Source: an uncultured Winogradskyella sp. (lineage in GTDB: Bacteria; Bacteroidota; Bacteroidia; Flavobacteriales; Flavobacteriaceae). Taken from it: a DNA stretch of 64,000 nt. A program made the position numbers and the translations under genes. Of the stretch, positions 8,849-19,822 are shown piece after piece (position 1 is the stretch's first letter; the number at the start of each line of letters is the position of its first letter). Location of the stretch: positions 372,001-436,000 of the forward strand of contig NZ_CANMJY010000001.1 of NCBI RefSeq assembly GCF_947498345.1. Direction: 5' to 3'. The notes under the pieces were generated by a model, which was not told where the DNA came from, ran no database searches, and worked only from the letters and a program-made list of their open reading frames with translations.

Positions 8849-9376
8849 TTATTTCGCTAATTTAAAACTGTTAAGAATTCGATCTCCTATTTCAATATAT
8901 TGATCATATTCATTTGCTGAAGATGAAAAAGTAAGCACATATGCTTTTTGGCCAGAAATGATAAAGAGCTGTTTGAATTTTAATATCATATTATTTCCAA
9001 AATCAGCACTCCATATAATTAAACCAACCTCCATTTTATTAATTGTAGTTGTAGTTTGACTTAAAACTTTAGCAGATGGAATTTGAATTTTAACCTGATC
9101 TAATGCTTTTTTTGTATAAGCCTCTAACGTTAAATCAAAATTTGATATATCTTCAATTGTTAAATTAACATTTTCTCTGAACTGATCATCTTTATTAGTA
9201 TTTTCAGGACTTAAGAATATATCTTTTACTGCCGGATTTGGTGTCTGCTTACTATGAGTCCAATCATTAGGATAATCTAAAGAAAAACTATCACCATTGT
9301 GTCTTTTAAAATTATCTTGAGCGAATAGAGCTAAACTGAAAAAAAGTAATAATAACGTTGAGATTTTAATTTTCAT
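8849..9376 (-). CDS. Exported PsbP/DcrB-like protein
   Basis: The ATG at 9376 gives a signal peptide (KISTLLLLFFSLALFAQ) and avoids the overlap with the aldehyde dehydrogenase that the earlier codon would cause. The mature protein of about 155 residues has the pattern of the PsbP/DcrB-like fold: FSLDYPNDWTHS near the start, a central region of beta-strands, and a terminal GDRILNSFKL segment. Such proteins are small periplasmic or surface proteins of unclear role. It is placed between two catabolic genes with almost no intergenic space, so it is cotranscribed with them. Confidence 0.72.
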   Translation of the reverse strand: MKIKISTLLLLFFSLALFAQDNFKRHNGDSFSLDYPNDWTHSKQTPNPAVKDIFLSPENTNKDDQFRENVNLTIEDISNFDLTLEAYTKKALDQVKIQIPSAKVLSQTTTTINKMEVGLIIWSADFGNNMILKFKQLFIISGQKAYVLTFSSSANEYDQYIEIGDRILNSFKLAK

Positions 9377-9387
9377 GGTATTTAGAT

Positions 9388-10827
9388 TTAGTATTTTATA
9401 CATACATTTTTGGGTTCTGTAAAAAAGCGTAAGGCTTCAAAGCCACCTTCTCTGCCAACACCAGATGCTTTTATTCCTCCAAAGGGAGTGCGTAAATCGC
9501 GCATCATCCAGGTATTAACCCAAACAATGCCAGCTTGTATTTGATTACACATTCGCATGGTACGCTTTAAATTGTTAGTCCAGAGTGTTGCGGATAAGCC
9601 GTATTTAACTTTGTTGGTCATAAGTAGAACTTCCTCTTCGGTATTAAATGGCATAATAGTAACAACAGGGCCAAAAATTTCTTCTTGGTTAACACGGCAT
9701 TGATCGTTAGGTACTTCGATAACTGTTGGTTCTAGATAATAGCCATTTTCATAAGCTTTCACCGTAACTTCATTTCCACCACATAATATTGTACCATTTT
9801 CTTCTTTAGCAATAGAAATATAATCTTTTACTTTCTCTAAATGTGGTTTTGATACTAAAGCTCCGATATTCGTATCTTTTTCTGAAGGATGGCCAACTTT
9901 AAGAGCTTTTACTTTTGAAATAAAATCTGTTTTAAATCTTTCATAAATGGAAGCCTCGACAAAAATGCGACTTCCACATAAGCATATTTGCCCTTGATTA
10001 GCAAAAGATGACCGCACAGTAGTATTTAGCATATCTTCATAATCACAGTCAGCAAAAATGATGTTTGGATTTTTTCCACCTAATTCCAATGATAATTTCT
10101 TGAACATTGGTGCAGCAACTTTAGCAATATGTGCTCCAGTTGCTGTTCCACCAGTAAAAGAAATAGCTTTAATATCTGGATGTTCTATAATGGCTTGCCC
10201 AGTAGTTGTTCCTAAGCCATGAACGATATTTAATACCCCTTTAGGTAAACCAGCCTCATTACAGATCTCGCCTAGTAAATAAGCTGTCATTGGTGTGACT
10301 TCACTGGGTTTGGCAACCACACAATTACCCGCAGCTAGAGCTGGTGCAATTTTCCATGTAAAGAGATAGAGTGGAAGATTCCAGGGACTAATACAGCCTA
10401 CAACTCCTATTGGTTGTCGTAGTGTATAGTTTATGGCATTTTGACCGACACTTTCGTGGCTTTCACTAGCAAATTGAGTAATAGCATTACCAAAAAATCT
10501 AAAATTACTTGCTGCTCTTGGAATATCTACAGCTTTAGCTAAACTAACTGGCTTACCATTATCTTTGCTTTCTGCTTCTGCAAAACGTTGTAAGTTGGTT
10601 TCTAATAGTTCTGAAATCTTTATTAAGATTCTACTGCGCTCTTCTAACGTCGTTTTACTCCATATTGGAAAAGCCAATTTTGCTGCACCATAGGCATTTT
10701 CTACATCTTCTTTAGTAGAATTTGGTATTTGCCCATAAACCTCTCCGCTTGATGGATTATAATTATCTATCCACTCATTAGTAATAGTAGGTGTAAATTT
10801 TCCGTTTATGTAGTTTTTGATATCCAT
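9388..10827 (-). CDS. Aldehyde dehydrogenase, likely 2-aminomuconate-6-semialdehyde dehydrogenase
   Basis: This is a full NAD(P)-dependent aldehyde dehydrogenase of 479 residues. The catalytic Cys lies in FANQGQICLCGSRIFV, the general-base Glu in KLSLELGGKNPNI, and the cofactor loop in SFTGGTATGAHIA. The ATG at 10827 is chosen because MDIKNYINGKF is the usual family beginning; the upstream eight codons are not needed. By position, just after the RidA-type deaminase and in line with kmo, kynU, the dioxygenase and ACMSD, it should oxidise 2-aminomuconate semialdehyde to 2-aminomuconate. The substrate is inferred from context; the family assignment is firm. Confidence 0.9.
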   Translation of the reverse strand: MDIKNYINGKFTPTITNEWIDNYNPSSGEVYGQIPNSTKEDVENAYGAAKLAFPIWSKTTLEERSRILIKISELLETNLQRFAEAESKDNGKPVSLAKAVDIPRAASNFRFFGNAITQFASESHESVGQNAINYTLRQPIGVVGCISPWNLPLYLFTWKIAPALAAGNCVVAKPSEVTPMTAYLLGEICNEAGLPKGVLNIVHGLGTTTGQAIIEHPDIKAISFTGGTATGAHIAKVAAPMFKKLSLELGGKNPNIIFADCDYEDMLNTTVRSSFANQGQICLCGSRIFVEASIYERFKTDFISKVKALKVGHPSEKDTNIGALVSKPHLEKVKDYISIAKEENGTILCGGNEVTVKAYENGYYLEPTVIEVPNDQCRVNQEEIFGPVVTIMPFNTEEEVLLMTNKVKYGLSATLWTNNLKRTMRMCNQIQAGIVWVNTWMMRDLRTPFGGIKASGVGREGGFEALRFFTEPKNVCIKY

Positions 10828-10891
10828 TTTACTCACAGATAAATAAATCAAAAAAATAGATTTTTATGTTTTTTCTTGATTCTTTTAATCT

Positions 10892-11299
10892 TTAATCTTG
10901 TTTTTTATAAGCCATAACCTTTATCTCAATTACCAAATCCGGATGCGGTAATTGATGTACTGCAACCGTGGTTCTGGTTGGTCCAGTTTCTTTATCAAAA
11001 AATTCTGCATAGGCTTTATTGTAATCAGCAAAATCATTCATACTTACCAAAAAAGAGGTAACATCGACGACATCTTTTAAAGAGGCTCCAACTTTAGCTA
11101 AATTCTTATTTATATTTTTTAAAACTTCTTGAGTTTGTGTATAGGCGTTTAGTCTTTTTGTACCCATTTCATCAATAATATCTACACCAGCAATACTATT
11201 ATCTGATCTGCGAGAACTAGTGCCAGAAACAAAAATAAAATCGCCAACTTGTTTTACGTGTGGATAAGCTCCTCTTGGTGTTACTATTTTTTCACTCAT
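10892..11299 (-). CDS. RidA/YjgF-family protein, likely 2-aminomuconate deaminase
   Basis: The 135 residues carry RidA family signatures: [10 protein letters not shown] near the start, [20 protein letters not shown] in the middle and the substrate-binding arginine in GPTRTTVAV before [10 protein letters not shown]. RidA proteins hydrolyse enamine/imine intermediates; the branch found in kynurenine operons deaminates 2-aminomuconate to 4-oxalocrotonate. The gene follows kmo by 5 bases and precedes the aldehyde dehydrogenase by 64 bases, which supports this role. A general imine-detoxifying role is the alternative. Confidence 0.85.
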   Translation of the reverse strand: MSEKIVTPRGAYPHVKQVGDFIFVSGTSSRRSDNSIAGVDIIDEMGTKRLNAYTQTQEVLKNINKNLAKVGASLKDVVDVTSFLVSMNDFADYNKAYAEFFDKETGPTRTTVAVHQLPHPDLVIEIKVMAYKKQD

Positions 11300-11304
11300 A
11301 ATGC

Positions 11305-12705
11305 TTAGTGTAATCCAGCAATTTTATCATCTTCTAAAATTGCTTCAGTTTCTATTTTTACTTTATCTAAAATATCATTGATATCATCATCTGTTGAAAT
11401 AATACCATCAGACAACATATTTAAAATAGCTTTATCCTGAGCTCTTCCTCTTAACATTGCTTCTCTATAACCAATATGCTCATTAAAGGTAACTAAACTA
11501 TATTTTGACGAATAATCTTCTGGGAATTCTTTTTCAAGAGCCATCTCAATTTTTCGTTTCTCCTGAAAAATAGGTTGCCCAACATGATCTTTCATTTCGT
11601 GAAAATTATCAATGGCCAAATCCGCTATAGCATCAGTATCTTTTTTTCTGATTTTACCATATTCTGAAAAAACCGTTTCCCAGTTCCCTTCATATTTATC
11701 TAAAATGGTATCAAATTCCACAACATCTTCAAAAGAAGCATTCATTCCTTGACCATAAAAAGGTACAATAGCATGAGCAGAATCTCCCATTAATAGTGTA
11801 TTGCCTTTGTAATGCCATGGTGAACATTTTACGGTTCCCAGAGGTGCTGTTGGATTTTCAAAAAAGTCTTCAACGAGATTTGGCATTAATGCTAAAGCAT
11901 CTGGAAATTCTTTCTCGAAAAATTCAGTCACAATTTCTGGTGTCGTTAGGTTATTAAAATTGTATTCGCCTTCATCGTAGCTTAAAAATAATGTTACGGT
12001 AAAGCTACCATCTAAGTTGGGTAGTGCAATGACCATAAAATCTCCTCTGGGCCATATATGAAGTGCGTTTTTGTAAGTTTTATAACCACCAGTGTCTGTT
12101 GGTAAAATACTCAACTCCTTGTAACCGTGCGTTAACCAATCTTGTGAGAAGCTAAATAAAAATTTCTTCTCTAAATAATAACTTTTACGTAATGCAGAAC
12201 CTGCTCCATCTGTAGCGATGATACAATCTGCATCTTCAATAAATTCATTCTTGGTATTATAATCTTTAAATAAAGCTGTAGTCTTTTCAAAATCTACAGA
12301 CTTGCATTTTTTGTTAAAGTGGATTTTTACATTTTTATGTTTTTCGGCTTCATCGAGCAATAAAGCATTAAGTCCACCTCTTGAAATAGAGTTGATATAT
12401 TCATGCTCACGGCCACTATAATTAGATAAAAACGTATTGCCCTCTCTGTCATGAAGCATTCTACCATTCATAGGTATACATAATTCTTCTACTTTATCCT
12501 CAATGCCAACAAGCTTCATGGCTTTATTGCCACGATCAGAAAATGCTAAGTTAATAGAACGCCCTGCTGAAATATCAGTACTTCTAAGGTCTGGACGCAT
12601 TTCATAAACCGTAACATTATACCCTCTTTGTCCTAATCTTAAAGCTAAGAGACTTCCGCAAAGACCTGCTCCTATTATTAATATGTTTTGTTGTTTATTA
12701 TTCAT
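11305..12705 (-). CDS. kmo: Kynurenine 3-monooxygenase
   Basis: This FAD-dependent hydroxylase converts L-kynurenine to 3-hydroxykynurenine with NADPH and O2. The N-terminal dinucleotide motif ([21 protein letters not shown]), the [12 protein letters not shown] block that distinguishes KMO from other flavin hydroxylases, the second FAD motif ([19 protein letters not shown]) and the length of 466 residues all agree. It follows kynU directly (no bases between stop and start) and belongs to the same operon. Membrane-anchoring helices seen in eukaryotic KMO are not obvious here. Confidence 0.95.
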   Translation of the reverse strand: MNNKQQNILIIGAGLCGSLLALRLGQRGYNVTVYEMRPDLRSTDISAGRSINLAFSDRGNKAMKLVGIEDKVEELCIPMNGRMLHDREGNTFLSNYSGREHEYINSISRGGLNALLLDEAEKHKNVKIHFNKKCKSVDFEKTTALFKDYNTKNEFIEDADCIIATDGAGSALRKSYYLEKKFLFSFSQDWLTHGYKELSILPTDTGGYKTYKNALHIWPRGDFMVIALPNLDGSFTVTLFLSYDEGEYNFNNLTTPEIVTEFFEKEFPDALALMPNLVEDFFENPTAPLGTVKCSPWHYKGNTLLMGDSAHAIVPFYGQGMNASFEDVVEFDTILDKYEGNWETVFSEYGKIRKKDTDAIADLAIDNFHEMKDHVGQPIFQEKRKIEMALEKEFPEDYSSKYSLVTFNEHIGYREAMLRGRAQDKAILNMLSDGIISTDDDINDILDKVKIETEAILEDDKIAGLH

Positions 12706-13971
12706 TTAAAAAATTGCTTTCATTTTTTCAACCATTTGATATACATCTTCAAACGAATTGTATAAAGGTACAGGAGCACATCTAATAACGTCTGGTTCTC
12801 TCCAATCGCTTATAACTCCAGATGCGGTTAATTTATCATGCAAGCTTTTATCTGCATTTAGTACTTGTATGGATAATTGACAACCACGCTCATCTACATT
12901 CTCTGGTGTAATAATTCGTATCACATCTTCGCCTAATGCTTTTAACAAGAATTCAAAATAGCCTGTTAGCTTTTTAGATTTCTCTAAAAGTTTTTCCATT
13001 CCTACTTCATCAAAGATATCTAAAGATGCTTTTATAGCAGCCATAGATAAAATTGGTGGATTACTCAACTGCCAGCCTTCGGCACCAGGTAATACATCAA
13101 ACTCGTGACGCATGTTAAAACGTGTCTTTTTGTTATGGCTCCACCAACCTGTAAACCGATTTAAATCTTTATCGTAGGCATGACGCTCGTGTACAAAGCA
13201 ACCCGATAGGCTTCCTGGTCCGGAGTTTAAATACTTATATGTACACCACACGGCAAAATCTGCATCAGAATTATGCAAATCTAAATTGACATTTCCAGCA
13301 CCATGTGCACAATCAAAACCAACGATACAACCCTGTTTATGCCCTAATTCTGTAATTCGTTTTAAATTGAAAAATTGCCCAGTGTAATAGTTGACTCCAC
13401 CAATCATTACCAAGGCAATTTCATGACCATGGTTTTCTAAAATAGTTTCTAGATCTTCGTAATGTAACAATTCTTCACCTTCTCTGGGTTTCCATAGTAT
13501 TAAACCTTCCTTATCATCATAACCATGATGACGTAATTGCGATTCGACAGCATATTTATCTGAAGGAAATGCGTCACTTTCAATAACTATTTTATAGCGC
13601 TCTTTAGTGGGCTGGTAAAATGAAGCCATCATAAAATGAAGGTTCGCAGTAAGCGAGTTCATAGTGACTACTTCAATAGGCTTGGCTCCAACTAATTTTG
13701 CAGTAGCATCCGTTAAGAATTCATGATAAGGCAACCAAGGGTTTTTAGCGTCAGTATGACCTTCTACTCCCAGATTTGCCCAATCTTCTAATTCTTGATT
13801 TATATAAGCCTTTGTGGATTTTGGTTGTAACCCTAAGGAATTGCCACATAAATATATAAGCTCATTTCCGTGCTGATCTTTTGGAATGTGAAATTGTTGT
13901 CTGTAGTGTGATAATTCGTCTAATGCGTCTTGTTGTTTGGCGTATTCTAGACCAGGTTTGTAGTCGGACAA
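12706..13971 (-). CDS. kynU: Kynureninase (TTG start)
   Basis: This PLP-dependent aminotransferase-fold class V enzyme cleaves kynurenine and 3-hydroxykynurenine to anthranilates plus alanine. Family blocks: LCGNSLGLQPKS near residue 42, VTMNSLTANLHFMMASF, GFDCAHGAGNVNL with the PLP-binding aspartate, and the PLP lysine in VWCTYKYLNSGPG. At 421 residues it has the normal length. No ATG fits: the first codon is TTG at 13971, giving MSDYKPG, and the next in-frame ATG would remove conserved sequence. It is the first gene of the catabolic operon. A promoter-like element lies 26 bases upstream. TDO and kynurenine formamidase are not in the window. Confidence 0.94.
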   Translation of the reverse strand: MSDYKPGLEYAKQQDALDELSHYRQQFHIPKDQHGNELIYLCGNSLGLQPKSTKAYINQELEDWANLGVEGHTDAKNPWLPYHEFLTDATAKLVGAKPIEVVTMNSLTANLHFMMASFYQPTKERYKIVIESDAFPSDKYAVESQLRHHGYDDKEGLILWKPREGEELLHYEDLETILENHGHEIALVMIGGVNYYTGQFFNLKRITELGHKQGCIVGFDCAHGAGNVNLDLHNSDADFAVWCTYKYLNSGPGSLSGCFVHERHAYDKDLNRFTGWWSHNKKTRFNMRHEFDVLPGAEGWQLSNPPILSMAAIKASLDIFDEVGMEKLLEKSKKLTGYFEFLLKALGEDVIRIITPENVDERGCQLSIQVLNADKSLHDKLTASGVISDWREPDVIRCAPVPLYNSFEDVYQMVEKMKAIF

Positions 13972-13996
13972 TGTAAGATTGATTTTCGGTTTGTAA

Positions 13997-14004
13997 CAAA
14001 AATA
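13997..14004 (-). promoter_or_regulatory. Candidate -7 element of the kynurenine operon promoter
   Basis: Read on the minus strand the bases are TATTTTTG, a match to TAnnTTTG, 26 bases before the kynU start codon. No good -33 TTG is seen. Confidence 0.4.
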
Positions 14005-14113
14005 AGGATTTAAAGTATAGGATTAAAGGTGTTTTTTAACCATAATAATTTTAGTTATCTTTAAAGAAATAAAGTTTAATTTTTAAAAATTACCGCTTCT
14101 GTGGAAAATAAAT

Positions 14114-14533
14114 ATGGGAAAGACTAAAGAATATACTAATGGTGAGGTTACAGTAGTTTGGGAAGCCGAAAAGTGCATACATTCTGCAATGTGTGTCAAA
14201 GGATTGCCTAATGTGTTTCAACCCAATGATCGACCTTGGATAAAAATTGATGCAGCTTCTACGGATGAATTAATAGAGACCATTAAAAAATGCCCTTCAG
14301 GTGCTTTAAGTTACTATATGACCAATGAAGATGATCAATCTTCTCAAACCTTAGAGACTAAAGTTGAGGTTTTAGAAAATGGACCACTTTTGGTTTATGG
14401 CACCTTAAAAGTGACACATAAAGATGGTAATGAGGAAACCAAAAACCGAACAACTGCATTTTGCAGATGTGGAGCCTCACAAAATAAACCCTATTGCGAT
14501 GGGGCACATGTAAAAGCTGATTTTAGAGGATAA
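14114..14533 (+). CDS. Two-domain Fe-S protein: divergent 4Fe-4S domain plus CDGSH domain
   Basis: The N-terminal 70 residues match the divergent mono-cluster 4Fe-4S domain (CIHSAMCVKGLPNVF and KKCPSGALSYY with three spaced cysteines). The C-terminus is a CDGSH iron-sulfur domain: FCRCGASQNKPYCDGAH has the C-x-C ... C-x(3)-H arrangement that binds a 2Fe-2S cluster with three cysteines and one histidine. Such small cytosolic proteins are thought to carry electrons or clusters; the partner is unknown. The gene is divergent from kynU, with 142 bases between, so it may share control with the kynurenine operon, which contains two iron enzymes or flavoenzymes. Confidence 0.85.
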   Translation: MGKTKEYTNGEVTVVWEAEKCIHSAMCVKGLPNVFQPNDRPWIKIDAASTDELIETIKKCPSGALSYYMTNEDDQSSQTLETKVEVLENGPLLVYGTLKVTHKDGNEETKNRTTAFCRCGASQNKPYCDGAHVKADFRG

Positions 14534-14569
14534 AAAAGAAAAAGCACCTTACTCGAAAGATAAAGTGCC
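14532..14569 (-). terminator. Rho-independent terminator, minus strand
   Basis: On the minus strand GCACTTTA pairs with TAAGGTGC (one G-T pair) and is followed by TTTTTCTTTTTT. It lies 117 bases beyond the stop of the minus-strand lipoprotein gene and could also mark the end of the convergent Fe-S gene. Confidence 0.65.
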
Positions 14570-14685
14570 AGAATATATATAGGCGCACAAGGCGGAAAAT
14601 GCAAGCTATACGTTTTAAGTCGAAATGACTGACGTGAAACTTACATTATAGTTTACAAAAGTAATGCCAAAAATTAATTTTGAGG

Positions 14686-15366
14686 TTATTCTAATGTTAT
14701 ACTAACATCAGCGAAATTTAAATTCCAATTTCCACCTTCTTTCTTGTGGTCTATGGCAATCTTAATGCCATTAAAATCTTTGTAGTTCTCAAAGGTGTTA
14801 GTCAACGACGGTTCTTCAGAATTCCCTTGTCTAAACACCCATTCTTTTATCATATAGTTTTTGTCATAATAAATATCATAAGCATCTCCAGGGGTATAAC
14901 CACCTTCGTTAGTATAAGTAATCGTAATCATCTCTAGTTGCTCTTTGTTAATAGGTGATTCTACTTTTTTAGGCTCTGAAATTGAAGCTGATGTATCCCA
15001 AACCAGTTGAAAAGGAACCAATAACCAATATTTATCATTGATGAATCCTTGGTCTGCTTTAATATGTGTGCTATCCATTTGACTTCTAACATATTCAACT
15101 GTAGTCTCGCCAAGTACCATTTTTATTTTATCTTGTTTTAGATTCCAAACCCAGGACCTTCCTTTTCCTTTTATAGTATCTCTATCGACTTTGAAAGTGA
15201 ATTTTACTTCCGAAACATTTTTCCAATTCTCAAAGCCATGCGCATTAGCAATTTTTTCAGCTATTGTTAACTCTTTTGTGTTTTCTATTGTAGGTGGTTC
15301 TGATTTTTCAGATTTACATGCAAAAACTAGGAGTAAACAAATCAAAATACGATATAGTGGCTTCAT
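14686..15366 (-). CDS. Putative lipoprotein of unknown function
   Basis: The ATG at 15366 is chosen because it begins a proper lipoprotein signal (MKPLYRILICLLLVFAC); the earlier in-frame codon would add a 14-residue stretch that is not signal-like. The mature protein, about 210 residues, looks like a beta-rich envelope protein: NAHGFENWKNVSEVKFTFKVDRD, KIKMVLGETTVEYVRS, YDIYYDKNYMIKEWVFRQG. This resembles the lipid-binding-like fold of LolA-related or DUF6503-type flavobacterial proteins, but that is a guess. It is divergent from the methyltransferase gene, with 41 bases between the start codons. Confidence 0.72.
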   Translation of the reverse strand: MKPLYRILICLLLVFACKSEKSEPPTIENTKELTIAEKIANAHGFENWKNVSEVKFTFKVDRDTIKGKGRSWVWNLKQDKIKMVLGETTVEYVRSQMDSTHIKADQGFINDKYWLLVPFQLVWDTSASISEPKKVESPINKEQLEMITITYTNEGGYTPGDAYDIYYDKNYMIKEWVFRQGNSEEPSLTNTFENYKDFNGIKIAIDHKKEGGNWNLNFADVSITLE

Positions 15367-15407
15367 TTTTAAAAGAAATTTTAATTTAGATGTAAAATTA
15401 ACCAACA

Positions 15408-16208
15408 ATGGGAGACAACACTAATTATTTTAAGGTAAATAAAGAGACCTGGAATAAAAAAGTAGCCATACATGCCCAAAGTGAGATGTATAAAATGGAA
15501 GCGTTTAAAGCTGGTGAAACCTCTTTAATGCCTTATGAATTGAAAGCATTAGGAGATGTTAACGGAAAATCGTTATTACATCTTCAGTGTCATTTTGGTC
15601 AAGATACTTTGAGTTGGAGTCGAATGGGAGCGAAGTGTGTTGGTGTAGATTTAAGTGATGAAGGAGTTAAATTGGCCAAAGCACTTAACAAGGAATTAAA
15701 TCTTGATGCTGAATTTGTATGTTGTAATGTACTAGATACATCACAGCATGTTGATAACACTTTTGATATTGTGTATACAAGCTATGGTACAATAGGTTGG
15801 TTGCCCGACTTAAAGCCCTGGGCAAATATGATTTTTGAACGACTTAAGCCAGGTGGTGTATTTTACATCGTTGAGTTTCATCCTATTTTATGGATGTTTG
15901 ATTATGTAGATGGTAAACCACAAATGAAATACCATTACAATCAAGAAGAAGTTATTTATGAAGAATATGACGGGACGTATGCAGACCAATCTTCAAAAAT
16001 TGTAAGCAAAGAATATGGTTGGAACCATGGCTTAAGCAAAGTTGTTAATGCACTTATTGAAGCAGGATTGCAAGTAGATTACTTAAACGAGTATGATGAA
16101 AGTCCATATGATGTATTTCCAGATTTAATTAAACAAGAAAATGGTATGTTTAAGATGGAAGATCAGTTGTTTCCTATGATTTTCGAGATAAAAGCGACAA
16201 AAAACTAA
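15408..16208 (+). CDS. Class I SAM-dependent methyltransferase
   Basis: The SAM motif I is LLHLQCHFGQDTLSWSRMGA (about residues 55-74), followed by VGVDLSDEGVKLAKAL (motif II region), FVCCNVLD and the motif IV-like FDIVYTSYGTIGWLPDL. PGGVFYIVEFHPILW is the post-IV block. The 266 residues fit the Methyltransf_11/25 group. The substrate is not deducible. The short divergent intergenic space means its promoter is within about 40 bases of the ATG, and the mRNA may have a very short leader. Confidence 0.87.
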   Translation: MGDNTNYFKVNKETWNKKVAIHAQSEMYKMEAFKAGETSLMPYELKALGDVNGKSLLHLQCHFGQDTLSWSRMGAKCVGVDLSDEGVKLAKALNKELNLDAEFVCCNVLDTSQHVDNTFDIVYTSYGTIGWLPDLKPWANMIFERLKPGGVFYIVEFHPILWMFDYVDGKPQMKYHYNQEEVIYEEYDGTYADQSSKIVSKEYGWNHGLSKVVNALIEAGLQVDYLNEYDESPYDVFPDLIKQENGMFKMEDQLFPMIFEIKATKN

Positions 16209-16213
16209 TTCGG

Positions 16214-16705
16214 TTACTTTCTAATTAGAATGCTACTTATATCAGATTTATTTATCCAAAGATTTATGGTTTCTGGATTTATTCCTGAGTGCCCTTCTTT
16301 ATCAGTATACTCACCTATCGTCCATTGAAATTTAACACTATCATCTTTTATTTCTCTTAAAAAACATTCAGATACGCGAAAAGCTATATTAGGTTTGTAG
16401 TTATGTAATTCAATATAAGCTTTATCATAATACCAATAATCTGAACCTTTCCCAATATATCCAACTATATCAACAGACTTGTCATTGATTACTATTTCTG
16501 TATATCTTGTCCACCATCCTTCTCGAATGAAAAGTGAATCAATCGATATTTTTTTTGTACCACAGAATTCAATTTTAACATCTTTATTTAAATAGTTAGA
16601 ATCTATTTTATCTATGGAAATAGATTTTACATCTACACCACCTTGAGCATGTAAATTGCTAAAGAATACAATGAAAAATAATAAGCAAAGAGAGATTTTT
16701 TTCAT
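16214..16705 (-). CDS. Exported protein of unknown function
   Basis: The ATG at 16705 gives a signal peptide (KKISLCLLFFIVFFSNLHAQ). The mature 140 residues contain a beta-rich pattern (VKIEFCGTKKISIDSLFIREGWWTRYTEIVINDKSVDIVGYIGKG) with no recognised motif. Its start codon shares one base with the msrA stop codon (TGATG), so it is translationally coupled to msrA, and both are exported; a shared envelope role is possible but unproven. It converges on the methyltransferase gene, with five bases between the two stop codons. Confidence 0.72.
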   Translation of the reverse strand: MKKISLCLLFFIVFFSNLHAQGGVDVKSISIDKIDSNYLNKDVKIEFCGTKKISIDSLFIREGWWTRYTEIVINDKSVDIVGYIGKGSDYWYYDKAYIELHNYKPNIAFRVSECFLREIKDDSVKFQWTIGEYTDKEGHSGINPETINLWINKSDISSILIRK

Positions 16706-17367
16706 CAATGTTTTTCTTCATCCTTTAACAACTCAGGAAACTTAGCTTTAAATCTATTTAATCTAGGAATGGAAACTGCTCTAATATAGCTTTGGTTCGG
16801 GTTACGTTTTTCAAAATCTTGGTGATATGCTTCACCTTTGTAAAACTTTTGAAATGGATAAACTTCAGCCGCTATTGTTGCGTCTAATTTTTTAGCTAAT
16901 GCGGCCTTTTTCTCTTCGATGATTTTCTTTTGGGTAGTGTTTTGATAAAATATTATAGAGCGGTACTGAGAGCCTCTGTCTGGACCTTGACCGTTAACTT
17001 GTGTTGGATTTTGAGAGCCAAAATAAACATCAACTAAAGTGGCAAAACTTACTATCTTAGGGTCGTAAATTACCTCTACTGCTTCTGCATGACCTGTTCT
17101 ACCTGTATTACTTTTCTCGTAGTTAATATCCTCTGTGTATCCACCAGCATAACCATTAATAACTTCGTCAACACCTTTTACACTCTCGTAAATAGCTTCT
17201 ACGCACCAAAAGCAACCGCTTGCAAAATAGGCTCTAGCTTTTCCATTTTCTAGCGGAACAACAACAGGTTCTGCTTCAATAACTGCTTTTTGTTTTGGAT
17301 TAGTTTGTGCTTGGTTATGACAACTAAATAACAATGTAATACTTAAGGCATATAGTAAATTTTTCAT
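16705..17367 (-). CDS. msrA: Peptide methionine sulfoxide reductase A, lipoprotein form
   Basis: The catalytic motif GCFWCVEAIY (about residues 52-61) and the conserved GYAGGYTEDINYEKSNTGRTGHAEAVEV block identify MsrA, which reduces S-methionine sulfoxide in proteins. The N-terminus is a lipoprotein signal (LYALSITLLFSC, cysteine at residue 16), so the enzyme likely protects envelope proteins from oxidation. A resolving cysteine pair is not evident at the C-terminus. The next gene downstream starts within the stop codon of msrA. A small perfect hairpin lies directly upstream of the start. Confidence 0.94.
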   Translation of the reverse strand: MKNLLYALSITLLFSCHNQAQTNPKQKAVIEAEPVVVPLENGKARAYFASGCFWCVEAIYESVKGVDEVINGYAGGYTEDINYEKSNTGRTGHAEAVEVIYDPKIVSFATLVDVYFGSQNPTQVNGQGPDRGSQYRSIIFYQNTTQKKIIEEKKAALAKKLDATIAAEVYPFQKFYKGEAYHQDFEKRNPNQSYIRAVSIPRLNRFKAKFPELLKDEEKH

Positions 17368-17375
17368 CTTTTGTG

Positions 17376-17392
17376 TTCCGTATAAAACGGAA
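17376..17392 (-). promoter_or_regulatory. Hairpin in the msrA leader
   Basis: TTCCGT and ACGGAA form a six-base-pair stem with a five-base loop, ending 8 bases before the msrA start. It has a T run only on the plus-strand side, where no gene ends, so it is better read as a leader hairpin or an operator than as a terminator. Confidence 0.35.
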
Positions 17393-17400
17393 TATTTTTT

Positions 17401-17745
17401 TAATTAAACAATTTTCACATTCTAATAGACGTGTAAAATTACAATTCCTTATATTAAAATTGTCTTAAATTTAATAGACGTAATCAGATAGGTACAATGA
17501 TATGACTCAATTATAAAATGTGCTATTATGAGCTAAAAGACAAGTGCCAATTTTCAATAGTTTAACTTCAAAATTTTGCATTTAAGCCATTTTCTTATTT
17601 GTTTAAAATACGCTAGATAAAAAAAACATCAAAATCTAATTTAAGCTACTTTTTAGGCGTTTTAAGACACTTTTATGTTTTTAACAATTGTTGATAATTA
17701 TCTACTTCAATTCATAAAAAGCTTTTAAAATGGTTCATTATTTTG
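17401..17745. other. AT-rich intergenic region upstream of gyrB
   Basis: This stretch between the divergent msrA and gyrB genes shows no open frame of note. It holds a ten-base direct repeat, TAATAGACGT, at 17423 and 17472, and A/T tracts that may bend DNA. No RNA gene was recognised. Confidence 0.4.
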
Positions 17746-17753
17746 TATCTTTG
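17746..17753 (+). promoter_or_regulatory. Candidate gyrB -7 promoter element
   Basis: TATCTTTG matches TAnnTTTG. Transcription would start near 17760, immediately before the leader hairpin. No convincing TTG -33 box is present. Confidence 0.5.
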
Positions 17754-17762
17754 ATAGTACTC

Positions 17763-17790
17763 AAAAAGGGCGCAAAAAGCGTCTTTTTTT
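17763..17790 (+). terminator. Terminator-like hairpin in the gyrB leader
   Basis: AAAAAGGGCGC pairs with GCGTCTTTTT (two G-T pairs) around a loop AAAAA, followed by more T. It sits between the promoter-like element and the gyrB ATG at 17831 and therefore may act as an attenuator or a 5' stabilising structure. Confidence 0.5.
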
Positions 17791-17827
17791 ATGTGTAAAA
17801 AGAATAATTAATAGCAATAAATAATAA

Positions 17828-19768
<1,941 letters not shown>

Positions 19769-19780
19769 TGAATTTATATA

Positions 19781-19820
19781 AACTAAAAAACCGCATAGAT
19801 TCTATGCGGTTTTTTAGTTT
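19781..19820 (+). terminator. Rho-independent terminator after gyrB
   Basis: AACTAAAAAACCGCATAGA pairs perfectly with the complementary half ending in TTTTTTAGTTT. It ends three bases before the xrtF start codon and could act in both directions. Confidence 0.9.
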
Positions 19821-19822
19821 AA

